This document shows, piece after piece, positions 11,811-23,281 of a stretch of 64,000 nt of DNA. The stretch's first letter is position 1; every line of letters begins with the position of its first letter. Origin of the DNA: Haematobia irritans (lineage: Eukaryota; Arthropoda; Insecta; Diptera; Muscidae); NCBI RefSeq assembly GCF_050003625.1, contig NC_134397.1:192779063-192843062 (forward strand), given 5' to 3'. The notes beneath the pieces were generated by a model. It saw nothing but the letters and a program-made list of their open reading frames with translations. It did not search any database and was not told the DNA's origin. A program made the translations under genes and the position numbers.

Positions 11811-13472
11811 TTATACCCTAAACCACATAGTGGTCAGGGTATAATAAGTTTGATCTGCCAAAACATGTGCCTACCAGAAATATTGATTTTAGACCCCATA
11901 AAATATATACTGATCGACTCAGAATCACCTCCTGAGTCGATCTAGCGCTTGGTGTCCGTCCGTCTGTCCATGTAATTGTTGTTCACAAGATTCCGGTCGC
12001 AATTATTAACCGATTTTGATGAAATTTGGTACAGGGAGTTTTTTGGGCACAAGGACGAACGCTATTGAATTTGGAAGAAATTGGATCAAATTTAGATAGA
12101 GCTCCCATATATATGTATCGCCCGATTTGGGCAAATGGGGTTACGTTGCGCTTTTTTACAAACGGATTGTCAACAAATTTGGCAAAAAATAGTCTTTTTC
12201 ATCGCCCTTCAAGCCTGCAAAATTTCATCCAAATCGGTTCAGATTTAGATATAGCTCTCATATATATGTATCGCCCGATTTTCCCAAATTTGATCTTATT
12301 AACTGATCTTACTCAAAGTTGGCAAAATGTAATCTTCTATAGCACTTACTAGATGTGCAAAAAATCATCGAAATCGGTTCAGATTTAGCTGTAGCTCCCA
12401 TATATATGTACCGCCTGATTTTTCTAAATTTGGCCATTAAACCCTTATTTATCAACCTATCTTACCCAAATTTGGTTAAATGTAGTCTTCTATAGCACTA
12501 ACTATATGTGCAAAAAAATCATCGAAATCGGTTCAGATTTAGATATAGCTCCCATATATATGTATAACCCATACAGTCGACTCCGCTTTACTGAAACGTT
12601 AAAAATGCAGCCATTTAATTTCAGTTATCCGAAGTTTTTGCTAAAGCGGACTACGGATAACTGAAAAAAACTTCCAGTAATGCGAACTTCGGATAACTGA
12701 AAAAGTTTCAGTAAAGCGGACTCCGTATAACTGGAAAAAAATCCACTCAATTTCAGTTAACCGAACTTATGACCAATGCTATGTACATAAAATAATAAAA
12801 ACAAGGTGTTTGATTCCGTCATAGGTTTGTGTAGGAAAATTGGAATTCATTTATTTGTGATTTAGAGTGATTTAAACTGTTTTGAAAGTGCCATCTTCAC
12901 TTGAAATAAAGCGTTCTCAATACGGAGAAGAAAATGTACTCTCTCTCAATAGCGAGAATGTGGCATTTTCAGTAAAGCGAAGTCATACTAATGTGACGAA
13001 ACTCATTTGAACACAAAAAACTTTTCAGTAATCCGATTTTTTCAGTTAAGCGGAGTTTCACTAAAGCGGAGTAATTTAAATGAAATGGACAGAAAAAACA
13101 ACTGGGGAATGCGATCGATTTCAGTTATCCGAGGTTTTTCAGTAAAGCGCATTGCGCTAAAGCGGAGTCGACTGTATATATGTAACTGATCTTACTCAAA
13201 TTGTACACAAGGTAACCTTTTGTAGTATTAATCAAACCTGCAAAATATTATGCAAGTTGGTTCAGATTTACATATAGCTTCCATATATATGCATCACTCG
13301 ATTTTTCAAATTTGGCCATAATACTCTTATTTTTTAACCAGTGTTACCCAAATTTCAAATTTTGATGCACTAGCCGATCGTATTTATGCGTACTTGTAGC
13401 TCTTACTTAAGAATATTGCTCGAATTTTATAAATTTGGATTTATTACCCACACTAATTGAGCGATTTTCTCT
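11811..13472 (+). repeat. Family B modular repeat, split by a MITE
   Basis: Head: TATACCCTAAACCACATAGT followed by GGTCAGGGTATAATAAGTTT, a strong hairpin (ACCCT/AGGGT and CCAC/GTGG). Then CTGAGTCGATCTAGC and a GTCCGTCCGTCTGTCC run, then modules of about 150 bp carrying AATCGGTTCAGATTTAGATA and GCTCCCATATATATGTA. A 601-bp pogo-like MITE sits in one module at 12574-13174. Same layout as families A and C. Confidence 0.75.
12574..13174. mobile_element. pogo/Tigger-like MITE, 601 bp, TA target duplication
   Basis: Left end CAGTCGACTCCGCTTTA and right end TAAAGCGGAGTCGACTG are perfect inverted repeats of 17 bp, each flanked by TA (12572-12573 and 13175-13176). Both flanks belong to one family-B module (left CCCATATATATGTATAACCCA, cut short here by the insertion). 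Inside, motifs such as TCAGTTATCCGAA and AAAGCGGACT recur in both orientations, making the element strongly self-complementary. There is no transposase ORF. TA duplication and a CAGT start fit the pogo/Tigger branch of Tc1/mariner; assignment by ends only. Confidence 0.85.
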
Positions 13473-14003
13473 TTTTATACCCTAAACCACATAGTGGTCA
13501 GGGTATAATAAGTTTGATTTGCCAAAAAATGTGCCTACCAGAAACATTGATTTTAGACCCCATAAAATATATACCGATCGACTCAGAATCACCTCCTGAG
13601 TCGATCTAGCGCTTGTTGTCCGTCTGTCCATGTATTTGTTGTTCACAGGATTCCGGTCGCAATTATTAACCGATTTTAATGAAATTTGGTACAGGGAGTT
13701 TTATGGGCCCAAAGACGAACGCTATTGAATTTGGAAGAAATAGGATCAAATTTAGATATAGCTCCCATATATATGTATCGCCCGATTTTTTTAATTTGGC
13801 CATAAAACCCTTATTTATCAACCGATCTTACTCAAAGTTGGCTAAATGTAATCTTCTATAGCACTAACTATATGTGCAAAAAATTATGGAAATCGGTTCA
13901 GATTTAGATATAGCTCCCATATATATGTACCGCCCGATTTTTCTAAATTTGGCTATAAAACCCTTATTTATCAACAGATAGTACTCAAAGTTGGCTAAAT
14001 GTA
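13473..14003 (+). repeat. Family B modular repeat, cut by a LINE fragment
   Basis: A second copy directly behind the first: hairpin head TATACCCTAAACCACATAGT, CCGTCTGTCC run and three modules with GATTTAGATATAGCTCCCAT. It stops within a TTGGCTAAATGTA motif near 14003, where reverse-transcriptase coding sequence begins. Confidence 0.75.
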
Positions 14004-14506
14004 TTTTTCCTTATAATAAATCCCCTAAAAGGAAGCCGAATCGAAGGCTTAAGTTTGGAGATGAAACGATTGCGGTTGCTGATAGTGTCAAGTATCTGGG
14101 GGTCACGTTAGATAAAAAATTAACTTATGGAAAACACTTAGAAGAGATCCGTAACAAATGGTTAAAATCGTTAAGGGCGTTGTGGCCGCTTTTGTGTAGA
14201 AAGTCTCTGCTGAATCATAAAAATAAGAATCTTCTGTTCAAAGGTATCATAAGACCTATTTTAACATATGCATGTCCAGTTTGGTACAAAGCTGCAAATA
14301 CCCATTTGGAGAAGTTACAGATTGTACAAAATAAATGTTTAAAAATTATCAATTGAAAGAATTGGAGATACTCTACTTCATTACTTCATAATGAAACTGG
14401 ATACGAGAAAATTTGTGATTTCATCAAAAGGCTAAATTTAAATTATTTTTCCAAAATTGAAAATTCCCCTTATTGTTTGATAAGGTCTTGTGTAGAGCAA
14501 GTATAT
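14004..14506 (+). mobile_element. Non-LTR retrotransposon RT C-terminal fragment (Jockey/CR1-like)
   Basis: An open frame to 14356 encodes the post-catalytic part of a non-LTR reverse transcriptase: DSVKYLGVTLDKKLTYGKHL, RNKWLKSLRALWPL, IIRPILTYACPVWY and LEKLQIVQNKCLKIIN. These are hallmark motifs of the thumb/connection region of LINE polymerases. The apparent Met at 13991 lies in the neighbouring repeat, so it is not a real start. The catalytic part is missing (5' truncation). The 3' limit is approximate. Confidence 0.8.
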
Positions 14507-14651
14507 TAAAATATTTCTTTTTTTTCTATTAAATTATCAAATCGAAAATATATGTTTGTTTCAGGTTATTGAATTAAGTAATCTTCTGCATGCATGTTAA
14601 TTTTCAACAATATTTGACTTGTGTTTAATTTCATATAAAGGTCTTTAAACT

Positions 14652-15354
14652 GTTTTTGCAGCTGTTAACTTGTAATACACCCGAGTTTTTCCGTCGATAT
14701 GTGACAATGGATGAAACATGGCTCCATCACTACACTCCTGAGTCCAATCGATAGTCGGCTGAGTGGACAGCGACCGGTGAACCGTCTCCGAAGTGTGGAA
14801 AGACTCAAAAGTCTGCTGGCAAAGTAATGGCCTCTGTTTTTTGGGATGCGCATGGAATAATTTTTATCGATTATCTTGAGGAGGGAAAAACCATCAACAG
14901 TGACTACTATATGGCGTTATTGGAGCATTTGAAGGTCGAAATCGCGGTAAAACGGCCCCATATGAAGAAGAAAAAAGTGTTGTTCCACCAAGACAACGCA
15001 CCGTGGCACAAGTCGTTGAGAACGATGGCAAAAATTCATGAATTGGGCTTTGAATTGCTTCCCCACCCACCGTATTCTCCAGATCTGGCCCCCAGTGACT
15101 TTTTCTTGTTCTCAGACTTCAAAAGGATGCTCGCAGGAAAAAAATTTGGTTGCAATGAAGAGGTGATCGCCGAAACTGGGGCCTATTTTGAGGCAAAACC
15201 GAAGGAGTACTACCAAAATGGTATCAACAAATTGGAAGGTCGTTATAATCGTTGTATCGCTCTTGAAGGGAACTATGTTGAATAATAAAAACGAATTTTG
15301 ACAAAAAAAAATGTGTTTTTCTTTGTTAGACCGGGGACTTATCAGCCAACCTGT
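14652..15354 (+). mobile_element. Himar1-like mariner (irritans subfamily), 5'-truncated
   Basis: 3' part of a mariner. It starts inside the transposase and runs to a 27-bp terminal repeat at 15328-15354, whose reverse complement begins ACAGGTTGGCTGATAAGTCC, followed by TA (15355-15356). That terminal repeat is the one known for Himar1-type mariners of Haematobia irritans. The 5' half and 5' terminal repeat are absent. The right flank is an E-type repeat. It cannot move by itself. Confidence 0.9.
14661..15285 (+). pseudogene. Mariner transposase, C-terminal part, with a stop codon
   Basis: DD34D transposase fragment. The reading QLLTCNTPEFFRRYVTMDET (14661 on) carries the first catalytic Asp. 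An in-frame TAG at 14752-14754 interrupts ...TPESNR/SAEW... where family members have Gln. From 14827 the frame is open to TAA at 15283-15285: the second Asp lies in HQDNAPWH (usually NAPCH) and the third in YSPDLAPSDFF, followed by the conserved C-terminal ...LEGNYVE. The N-terminal DNA-binding domains are missing. All three Asp survive but the protein does not, so this is a young pseudogene. Confidence 0.9.
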
Positions 15355-15356
15355 TA

Positions 15357-15568
15357 CCTTTATTACTAAACCGCGAAAAGAGAATGAAAATTTGATAAAT
15401 GAGATCTGTATCCTAATTTTAATTTTATTGGTCCTAGATTTAAAGCCAGACAGGTCGCTAAAAAATTTCTTTATTTTAAAGAAGTCGCATCTTTGGCTCG
15501 GAATCAATACCAAAATCCTTAAGGGAAGGTCAAAATCTTTGGATCCAAGTAATCTTTATTTTGAGTGA
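15357..15568 (-). repeat. E-type repeat, reversed copy
   Basis: Contains CGCGAAAAGAGAATGAAAAT, TTTAATTTTATTGGTCCTAG, CGGAATCAATACCAAAATCC and TTAAGGGAAGGTCAAAATCT, the reverse complement of the E-type repeat seen at 2728 and 17068. The mariner above sits at its edge. Non-coding. Confidence 0.65.
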
Positions 15569-16830
15569 AGTAATATCCTTCATCCTAGTGAAAGATATAC
15601 AACTCGTCGTGGCCCTTGCTATGATTTCCCATCATGCAGATGATATCGAGAACAAAAAAAAACACATACCTCACACTTCTCTAGAAAAATGCTTTTACTT
15701 GGCATTGTCCTTCGTCAAACAAAACTTATTTACCGGATCCAACTGGAATTTATCATGTGAAAGAGGTTAATTAACTTGACCATCCACAAACAAATTAATT
15801 CCATTTTAATCATCACCACTATCATCAACATGATATGAAGTTCAATTTGAACACACATCGACTCTGGAACTCTGGGTTCAAATGCATATGATGTACTCTC
15901 ATGGTATCAGCTGCATGCATTTGAGTGCAATCAATTTACGGATGTATTACTGCGCAATCATTGAGGTAAAACTCGGTGACTGCCATCGACCACATCGCAC
16001 AATATGGAGTGGTCAGCTTGCGGTTGAAATTCAAGAAGATAACAATAATTCCCCTCCAATCGTCCTATTATTTTCCCCCATTGAAAGGGATGTCATTCTG
16101 GGGGTATAATGGTTAATTTCCATAAAATTACAAGATTTTGCAATATAATGTCTCGCATACACGGATCAAGGGTTCAAGACCAGATTCAACAACAAATTTT
16201 ATTTATTTTTTTTTTTCTTTAATTTCATTACTAGGATTAAACCCACGGGTCGCTCTATTACAACTTTTACTCAGCTTAAACATGCTTCCCACTTTCAATT
16301 GAGGTTCAATATTTTCAATATCCCACCCGTATAAAACCAAAAAAAATATAAAATATCTTTAACGACATCCCAGCTATGAGGTTTTGTGCGTTGAAAATAC
16401 CTTGACTATCTACGGTAGCTGGAAGTAATAGCCTTGTGGAAAGTATTCCTTGATGACTATCATGGAGAACGCACCGAAATATTGACAAACCGGAAGTACA
16501 ATACTGATGTTGATGATGATGCAATCAAATTGAAACTTCCTTGCAAAGAACAACAATAATATAGACCGTATGAAAAACATGCGATCTATCCTATAGCTTG
16601 CAGGTGCACAGTGAATTTTGTTTATTAAGCGTGTTAATGGCTTGAAATCAGTATCTCTCCTTAAAAGATTGGTAGAGTTTTAAACAAGACATGATTTCAC
16701 AATGATGGAATGGGATGTCGTAGATGGTTGTGTGGCTTGCGGACTGGGTAAAACCCGGTTTCAATTCGGGTATGGTATGGAATTTGATTGGGAAATATTT
16801 TATTGATTTTTTAATAGCCTAGCTACACAC
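15569..16830. other. Intergenic DNA with degenerate tRNA-like pieces
   Basis: No supported gene. 16099-16180 carries an A-box-like TATAATGGTTAATTT and a B-box-like GGGTTCAAGACC, followed by a T-rich run at 16200. 16734-16790 carries GGTTTCAATTCGGG. Both look like decayed SINE heads or tRNA relics. Spacing and lack of stem pairing argue against working tRNA genes. Confidence 0.4.
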
Positions 16831-17068
16831 AGAGCCACCGTGGTGCAATGGTTAGCATGTGCGTCTTGCATACACAGGGTCGTGGGTTCAAATCCAGTTT
16901 CGACCAAACACCAAAAAGCTTTTCAGCGGTGATTTATCACAACTCAGTAATGCAGGTGACATTTCTGAGTGTTTCAAAGCTTCTCTAAAGTGGTTTCACT
17001 GCAATGTGGAACGCCGTTCGGACTCGGCTATAAAAAGGAGGTCCCTTGTCGTTGAGCTTAACATACAC
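16831..17068 (+). mobile_element. tRNA-derived SINE, 3'-truncated
   Basis: Head CGTGGTGCAATGGTTAGCAT (A-box-like) and GTGGGTTCAAATCC (good B box) 45 bases apart, with TTGCATA in the anticodon position, so the head resembles tRNA-Ala(TGC). The body (CTGAGTGTTTCAAAGC, CGTTCGGACTCGGCTATAAA, GGAGGTCCCTTGTCGTTGAG) is shared with the SINE at 9631-9966. It ends near 17068, where an E-type repeat begins. The long decayed body and missing acceptor stem rule out a working tRNA. Confidence 0.8.
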
Positions 17069-17757
17069 CCAAAAAAAAAGTTTACTGGAATTCAAAGATT
17101 TTGACCTTCCCTTAAGGATTTTGGTAGTGATTCCGAGGCAAAGATGCGGGTTCTAAAGAAATTTTTTAGCGACCTATCTAGCTTTAAATCTAGGACTAAT
17201 AAAATTAAAATTAGGATACAGATCTCATTTATCAAATTTTCATTCTCTTTTCGCGGTTTATTAATAAAAGTACTGACACTAAAAAAAAGTTTACTTGGAT
17301 CCAAAGACTTTGACCTTCCCTTAAGGGTTTTGGTATTGATTCCAAGCCAAAGATGCGGGTTCTTTAAAATAAAGAAATTTTTTAGCGACCTATCTAGCTT
17401 TAAATCAAGGACCAATAAAGTTAAAATTAAGATAGAGATTCCATTTCTAGAATTTGCATTATCTTCTCACGGTGTATTCATAAAGCTATTCACGTACAAA
17501 CAAATGACACTTTAAAAATCCGAATTATAACGGAAACATCAACGTACAAAATGTTTGCTTAATTCGAAAAAAATCTTTAAAACAAAGATGCTGAATCCTC
17601 AAAATAAGTCTTAGACTATATTTGAAGCGATTTTATCTTAAATAAAGATTAAATATATCAGTTAATATAAGGACGATTTCTTTAAATTAAAAATAAAAAT
17701 TACCTAAAATTTAGGTTGCATAATCTTTAATATCAGGTTATTAGTTTTTTTCAGTGT
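17069..17757 (+). repeat. E-type repeat: partial copy plus a fuller copy in tandem
   Basis: TTTGACCTTCCCTTAAGG occurs at 17099 and 17309, about 210 bp apart, each followed by TTTTGGTA(T/G)TGATTCC and by AAATTTTTTAGCGACCTATC. The second copy runs on to CTAAAATTTAGGTTGCATAA, TCTTTAATATCAGG and TTTTTTTCAGTGTAG at 17757. The ends (CACT(A)AAAAAAAA... and ...TTTTTTTCAGTG) form short A/T-rich inverted repeats, consistent with a MITE about 480 bp long. Confidence 0.7.
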
Positions 17758-18645
17758 AGTATGAAATTCCATATGTAACATATATTTTGGGGTCCTTAAA
17801 AATTTTACTTTTTTTAAGTCTAGCAAGATTTTTTACTACTTCGTCTCCTACTCCACACTCAAAAAAAAAAAGTTTACTACCACTGAAGAAAATATTTACG
17901 TAATATTAAAGATTACGCAACCTAAATTTTAGAATGCGCAATTTACAAGTTACTAAGTACAAATTTCTTTAAAAAAATGAAATTTTAATTAAGATAAAGT
18001 TTATAATGTTTGCTTCAATTTTTTTTTATTATTAAATTTAGGACACAAATTTTGGAAATTTGCGTCTAGTTCATATTTTGTTTATTTTTACAAATGCTTT
18101 GTTATCAATGAATAAAATTTTCTTGTTCAGTAGTAAATTCTTATACCAGGCGAAGAAAACAGTATTAGTAAAATTCCATGCCTTATTCTAGTTAATGAAC
18201 TATTCTTAACTGCTTTCAGTTTAGGATTTTTTTACTGAAGCAAGTAAATTTTATTATTTTAAACAAAAATTTAACTTAATGGAAATAAATTGGCGAAACT
18301 AAATTGATGAACATTTTTTCCTTTAGTTCCGAAGGCACTTTTTTCTTAGTGTATGCTTCAAAATATACAATTTTTTCTTAATTACAAAAAAAAACTTTAA
18401 GGCAAAGATACAAAATCCTCAAAATAAGTCATAGTCTAAGTTAGGTTAATTTAAGGATGATTTCTTTAAATCAAAAATGTTTTCTTAGCAAATTAAAGCA
18501 AATTAAAATTAGAATACAGATCACATTTACCGAATGTTCTAATTCATTTTTGCGATATATTCACTAACAAAGCTATTAACGAATTAAAGTCAGTACGAAA
18601 TCCAGACACTTCAGTTTAAAAATTTTCTTAATTTCAAAAACAACT
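17758..18645. repeat. Further E-type repeat fragments, no gene
   Basis: Pieces of the E repeat recur (ATTACGCAACCTAAATTTTA near 17918; AAAAACTTTAAGGCAAAGAT near 18394; GAATACAGATCACATTTACC near 18511). No coding potential. Confidence 0.55.
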
Positions 18646-18649
18646 TTAA

Positions 18650-19772
18650 CCCTTTCGACCCCGAATTTTTATAGATATCGCTAAATTTTTTTTTTACTTT
18701 TAATCATGTTGAAGTCATTTAAGAAGCGTCTAGCCAAAATTTCGGCTCGCCACGCCCATTCGTTTAGGCGGTAGAGAATGTTGCCTGTGGGCAACTTTGG
18801 GCAATTGTGACTACAAAATAGTTTTTTGTAATGATAGACGTATTACGTTTTATTTGATTTTTGTTATGTTTTTTGTTATTTTACAGTAAATATATACTTA
18901 GATGCGCGCGTGAGTGGAATTTCAATCACGCTCAAACACATTCACGAAGAAATATTTGTACTCACGCACGCCATGTGGGTAGGAATTAACGGTCACGAAA
19001 TGAAAAGTCATACTCGCGCACGATCACACATGAACAACGTTTATGTCTCACGCTTTCGCACGATTGACGACAATTTTCGTAATTCACGACAAATCTCGTG
19101 AGTCACGAATATTTTCGCAACACGACAATTTTCGTGGCTCAATATAATTCTGGTAATTAACGAAATTTCTTGTGATTCACGCTATTGAAATCTTAAGCGT
19201 GATTAAATAAGTAAGGGTGATCGGTGAGCTTGAATTTAATCGTGAACGTGAATTTGTTCGTGATTGTGACTTTTTGTGTCTGTTTTACCGTGAGTGTGAA
19301 TTTTATCGTGAACATGAATTTTATCTTTTTTCTCCAGGCCTTATGTTCAAAAATATGTAATTTTACTACCACAATTGCCTAAAGTTGCCCACAGGCAACA
19401 TTTCAATTTTAAAAATTTCTCATCTGTTGTTTTTTTGCAATTCTAAGATTTGACTTCCAGAAATATTTTATTTGACATGTACTACAATATATTTAATAAA
19501 AACTTTCAACATTTTAGTTGTAATTTTTGAAAAAAGTCACATGTATAAAAACCTCTTTTTAAATTCGCAAATATTTTTTTCTTGAGGTACGTGCGTATTA
19601 ATGAAATTTTTTGCTAATTGACAACCAAATTAGTTGATTTTTCATTCAACTTGAAGAAAACACTTGTAGCTTTCGATACCGTTACCGTTTTATGAACAAA
19701 AACAAAAACAACGCTGACAGTGAGTCTCAAAACACAAAAAGTTGCCCACAGGCAACTTTAGGGTCGAAAGGG
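18650..19772. mobile_element. piggyBac-like MITE, 1123 bp, TTAA target duplication
   Basis: Terminal repeats CCCTTTCGACCC (left) and GGGTCGAAAGGG (right) are perfect 12-bp inverted repeats, each directly flanked by TTAA (18646-18649 and 19773-19776), the piggyBac target signature. Inside are subterminal inverted repeats: TTGCCTGTGGGCAACTTTGG near 18781 pairs with AAGTTGCCCACAGGCAAC near 19382, and another copy lies at 19740. The core, 18900-19330, is dense in TCGTG/CACGA words. There is no transposase. The flanks read as an interrupted E-type repeat (CAACTTTAA / TTAAAGCAAAGG). Confidence 0.85.
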
Positions 19773-20018
19773 TTAAAGCAAAGGTGCAATAACTTCACAA
19801 TACAAATTTGTCTATATTTTATCTCTAATTCAAAGGTTCCATATCTCAGTATAAATATTAATTATTTAAATCCAAAATGTTTGCCTTTATTATATTTAAA
19901 ATTTTACCTTATTTGACATATGACTTTAAAACTGGGACGGTAATTTCCAATTTTAGGGCATTTAATGAACAAATTCTTGAAATAAAGAAAGTAAACTTTC
20001 TTGTATTAAAATATCTTT

Positions 20019-21442
20019 ATTATACCCTGCGCCACACTGTGGAACAGGGTATTATAAGTTAGTGCATATGTTTGTAACACCCAGAAGAAGACGAGATAGA
20101 CACATGGTGTCTTTGGCAATAATGCCCAGGGTGGGTTCCTGAGTCGATATAACCATGTCCATCTGTCAGTCCGTCCGTCCGTCTGTCTGTGAACACATTT
20201 TTGTGATCAAAGTCTAGGTCGCAATTTAAGTCCAATCGCCTTCAAATTTGCCACATGTTCCTATTTTGGGTCAGAATAGAACCCTATTGATTTTGGAAGA
20301 AATCGGTTCAGATTTAGATATAGCTCCCATATATATCTTTCGCCCGATATGCACTAATATGGACCCAGCAGCCAGAGTTTTATACCGATTTGCTTGAAAT
20401 TTTGTACAAACATGACACTTATTCGTATAGTCTAGTGTGCAAAATTTGATTGAAATCGGTTCAGATTTAGATATAGCTCCCATATATATCTTTCGCCCGA
20501 TATGGACTTATATGGCCCCAGAAGCCAGATTTTTGGCCGAATTTTGTAAGTCAAGTGTGCAAAATTTGATTGAATTCGGTTCAGATTTAGATACAGCTCC
20601 CATATATATCTTTCGCCCGATATGGACTAATATGGTCCTAAAAGCCAGAGTTTCGGCCCAATTTCGTTGAAATTTTGCACAGGGAATAGATTTAGCATTG
20701 TAGCTTTGCGTGCCAAATTTGGTTGAAATCGATTCAGATTTAGATATAGCTCCCATATATATCTTTCGCCCGATATGCACTTATATGGACCCAGAAGCCA
20801 GATTTTTATCCCGATTAGCTTGAAATTTTGCACAAGGAGTACAATTGGTAGAATAGCCATGTGTGTCAAATTTGATTGAAATCGGTTCAGATTTAGATAT
20901 AGCTTCCATATATATTTTTCGCCCGATATGGACTTATATGGCCCCAGAAGCCAGACTTTTGGCCCAATTTGGCTGAAATTTTGCACTAGGAGTACAATTA
21001 GTGCCAAATTTGATTGAAATCGGTTCAGATTTAGATATAGATCCCATATATATGTTTTTCTGATTTCGACAAAAAAAGGTCAAAATACCAACATTTTCCT
21101 TGTTAAATACATATATATCGAGCGATAAATCATAAATAAACTTTTGCGAAGTTTCCTTAAAATTGCTTCAGATTTAAATGTTTCCCATATTTTTTACTCA
21201 AATTGTGTTCCACCCTAGTGCATTAGCCAACTTAAATGTTGAGTCTATAGAGTTTGTAAAAGTCTATCAAATTCTATCCAAATCGAGTGATATTTAAATG
21301 TATGTATTTGGGACAAACCTTTATATATAGCACCCAACACATTTGACGGATGTGATATGGTATCGAAAATTTAGACCTACAAAGTGGTGCAGGGTATAAT
21401 ATAGTCGGCCCCGCCCGACTTTAGACTTTCCTTACTTGTTTT
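20019..21442 (+). repeat. Family C modular repeat, full-length copy
   Basis: Hairpin head TATACCCTGCGCCACACTGT with GGAACAGGGTATTATAAGTT; then GAGTCGATATAACCATGTCC, a GTCCGTCCGTCCGTCTGTC run and six modules carrying AATCGGTTCAGATTTAGATA, GCTCCCATATATATCTTTCG and CCCGATATG. It ends GTGGTGCAGGGTATAATATA, GTCGGCCCCGCCCGACTTTA and TTACTTGTTTT. Minus-strand frames of 126 and 90 codons are module by-products. Confidence 0.8.
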
Positions 21443-21521
21443 AAATAAATTTGTCCGTAATATTGTGTAAATTTGGTATCCAAAAATTTAGGTTGCATAA
21501 TCTTTCACTTTAGGTCAGTAG

Positions 21522-23279
21522 TTTTTATACCCTCCACCATAGGATGGGGGGTATATTAACTTTGTCATTCAGTTTGTAACACATCGAAATTTTGCTCTTA
21601 GACCCCTTGAAGTATATATATTCTGGGTCGTGATGAAATTCTGAGTCGATTTAAGCATGCCCGTCCGTCCGTCTATTGAAATCACGCTAGCTTCCGAACG
21701 AAACATGCTATCGACTTGAAACTTGGCACAAGTAGTTGTTATTGATGTAGGTCGGATGATATTGCAAATGGGCCATATCGGTCCACCTTTACGTATAGCC
21801 CCCTTATAAACGGACCCCCAGATTTGGCTTGCGGAGCCTCTAAGAGAAGCATCCGATCTGGCTGAAATTTGGTACGTGGTGTTACTATATAGTCTCTAAC
21901 AACCATGCAAAAATTGGTCCATATCGGTCCATAATTAAATATAGTTCCCATATAAACCGATCCCCAGATTTGGCTTGCGGAGCCTACAAGAGAAGCATAT
22001 TTCATCCGATCTGGCTGAAATTTGGTACGTGGTGTTAGTATATAGTCTCTAACAACCATGCAAAAATTGGTCCATATCGGTCCATAATTAAATATAGTTC
22101 CCATATAAACCGATCCCCAGATTTGGCTTGCGGAGCCTCCAAGAGAAGCATATTTCATCCGATCTGGCTGAAATTTGGTACGTGGTGTTAATATATAGTC
22201 TCTAATAACCATGCAAAAATTGCTCTATATCGGTATATTGAAAATGGGCCATATCGGTCCACTTTTACGTTTAGCCCCCATATAAACGGACCCCAAGATT
22301 TGGCTTGCGGAGCCTCTAAGAGAAGCATCCGATCAGGCTGAAATTTGGTACGTGGTGTTACTATATGGTCTCTAACAACCATGCAAAAATTGGTCCATAT
22401 CGGTCCATAATTAAATATAGTTCCCATATAAACTGATCCCCAGATTTGGCTTTCGGAGCCTCTAAGAGAAGCATATTTCATCCGATCTGGCTGAAATTTG
22501 CTACGTGGTGTTAGTATATAGTCTCTAATAACCATGCAAAAATTGGTCCATATCGGTCCATAATTATATATAGCCCCCATATAAATCGATCCCCAGATTT
22601 GACCTCCGAAACCTCTTGGAGGAGCAAAATTCATTCGATTCGGTTGAAATTTGGTATATTGCTCTAGTAGATGGCCACTAACAACCATGCCAAAATTGGT
22701 CCATATCGGTCTATAGTTATATATAGCCAATCCCCAATCACACAAAAATTGCTCAATATCGCTAAAAATAATCCACCAAAATTGTACTTCTATATAAAAT
22801 TTTGTCAACATTTTATTTCTATAGAAAATTTTGTCAAAATTTTATTTCTATAGAAAATTTTGTTAAAATTTTATTTCTATAGAAAATTTTGTCAAAATTT
22901 TATTTCTATAGAAAATTTTGTCAAAATTGTATTTCTATAGAAAATTTTGTCAAAAATTTATTGCTATACAAAATTTTGTCAACATCTTATTTCTATAGAA
23001 AATTTCGTCAAAATTTTATTTCTATAGAAAATTTTGTCATACTGAATTATATACGTATTTAATCGGCCTTTTTGTGTTTAATATATACCCCGTATGGACT
23101 AACTTACAATTTGGAAGACGGTGTTAAGAAGTTTTAAGATACGTTGCCATCGGCAAGTGTTACCGCAACCAAAGTAATTCGATTGTGGATGACAGTCTGT
23201 AGTACAAGTTTCTACGCAATCCATGGTGGAAGGTACATAAGATTCGGCCTGGCCGAACTTACGGCCGTATATACTTGTT
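21522..23279 (+). repeat. Family A modular repeat carrying a minisatellite array
   Basis: Head TATACCCTCCACCATAGGAT, GTCCGTCCGTC run and about seven modules to 22740, then a 29-bp minisatellite block (22786-23041). The normal family-A tail follows (TATGGACTAACTTACAATTT; GGTACATAAGATTCGGCCTG; GCCGTATATACTTGTT). The 1.7-kb copy at 279 has the same tail without the minisatellite. Minus-strand frames of 157 and 207 codons with repeated KFQPDRM peptides are by-products of the modules. Confidence 0.8.
22786..23041. repeat. 29-bp minisatellite array D2 inside a family A element
   Basis: About eight to nine units of ATTTTATTTCTATAGAAAAT plus TTTGTCAAA, less diverged than in the other arrays. It lies between the last module and the 3' tail of the family A element. 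Confidence 0.9.
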
Positions 23280-23281
23280 GT

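Noticed and set aside
16831..16905. tRNA-Ala-like sequence
   Set aside because: A and B boxes are good but the acceptor stem does not pair and a SINE body follows, so it is a SINE head rather than a tRNA gene.
21739..22811. Minus-strand frames of 157 and 207 codons with repeated KFQPDRM peptides
   Set aside because: They follow the tandem modules of the family A repeat, lie antisense to its layout and break at every module indel. No domain.
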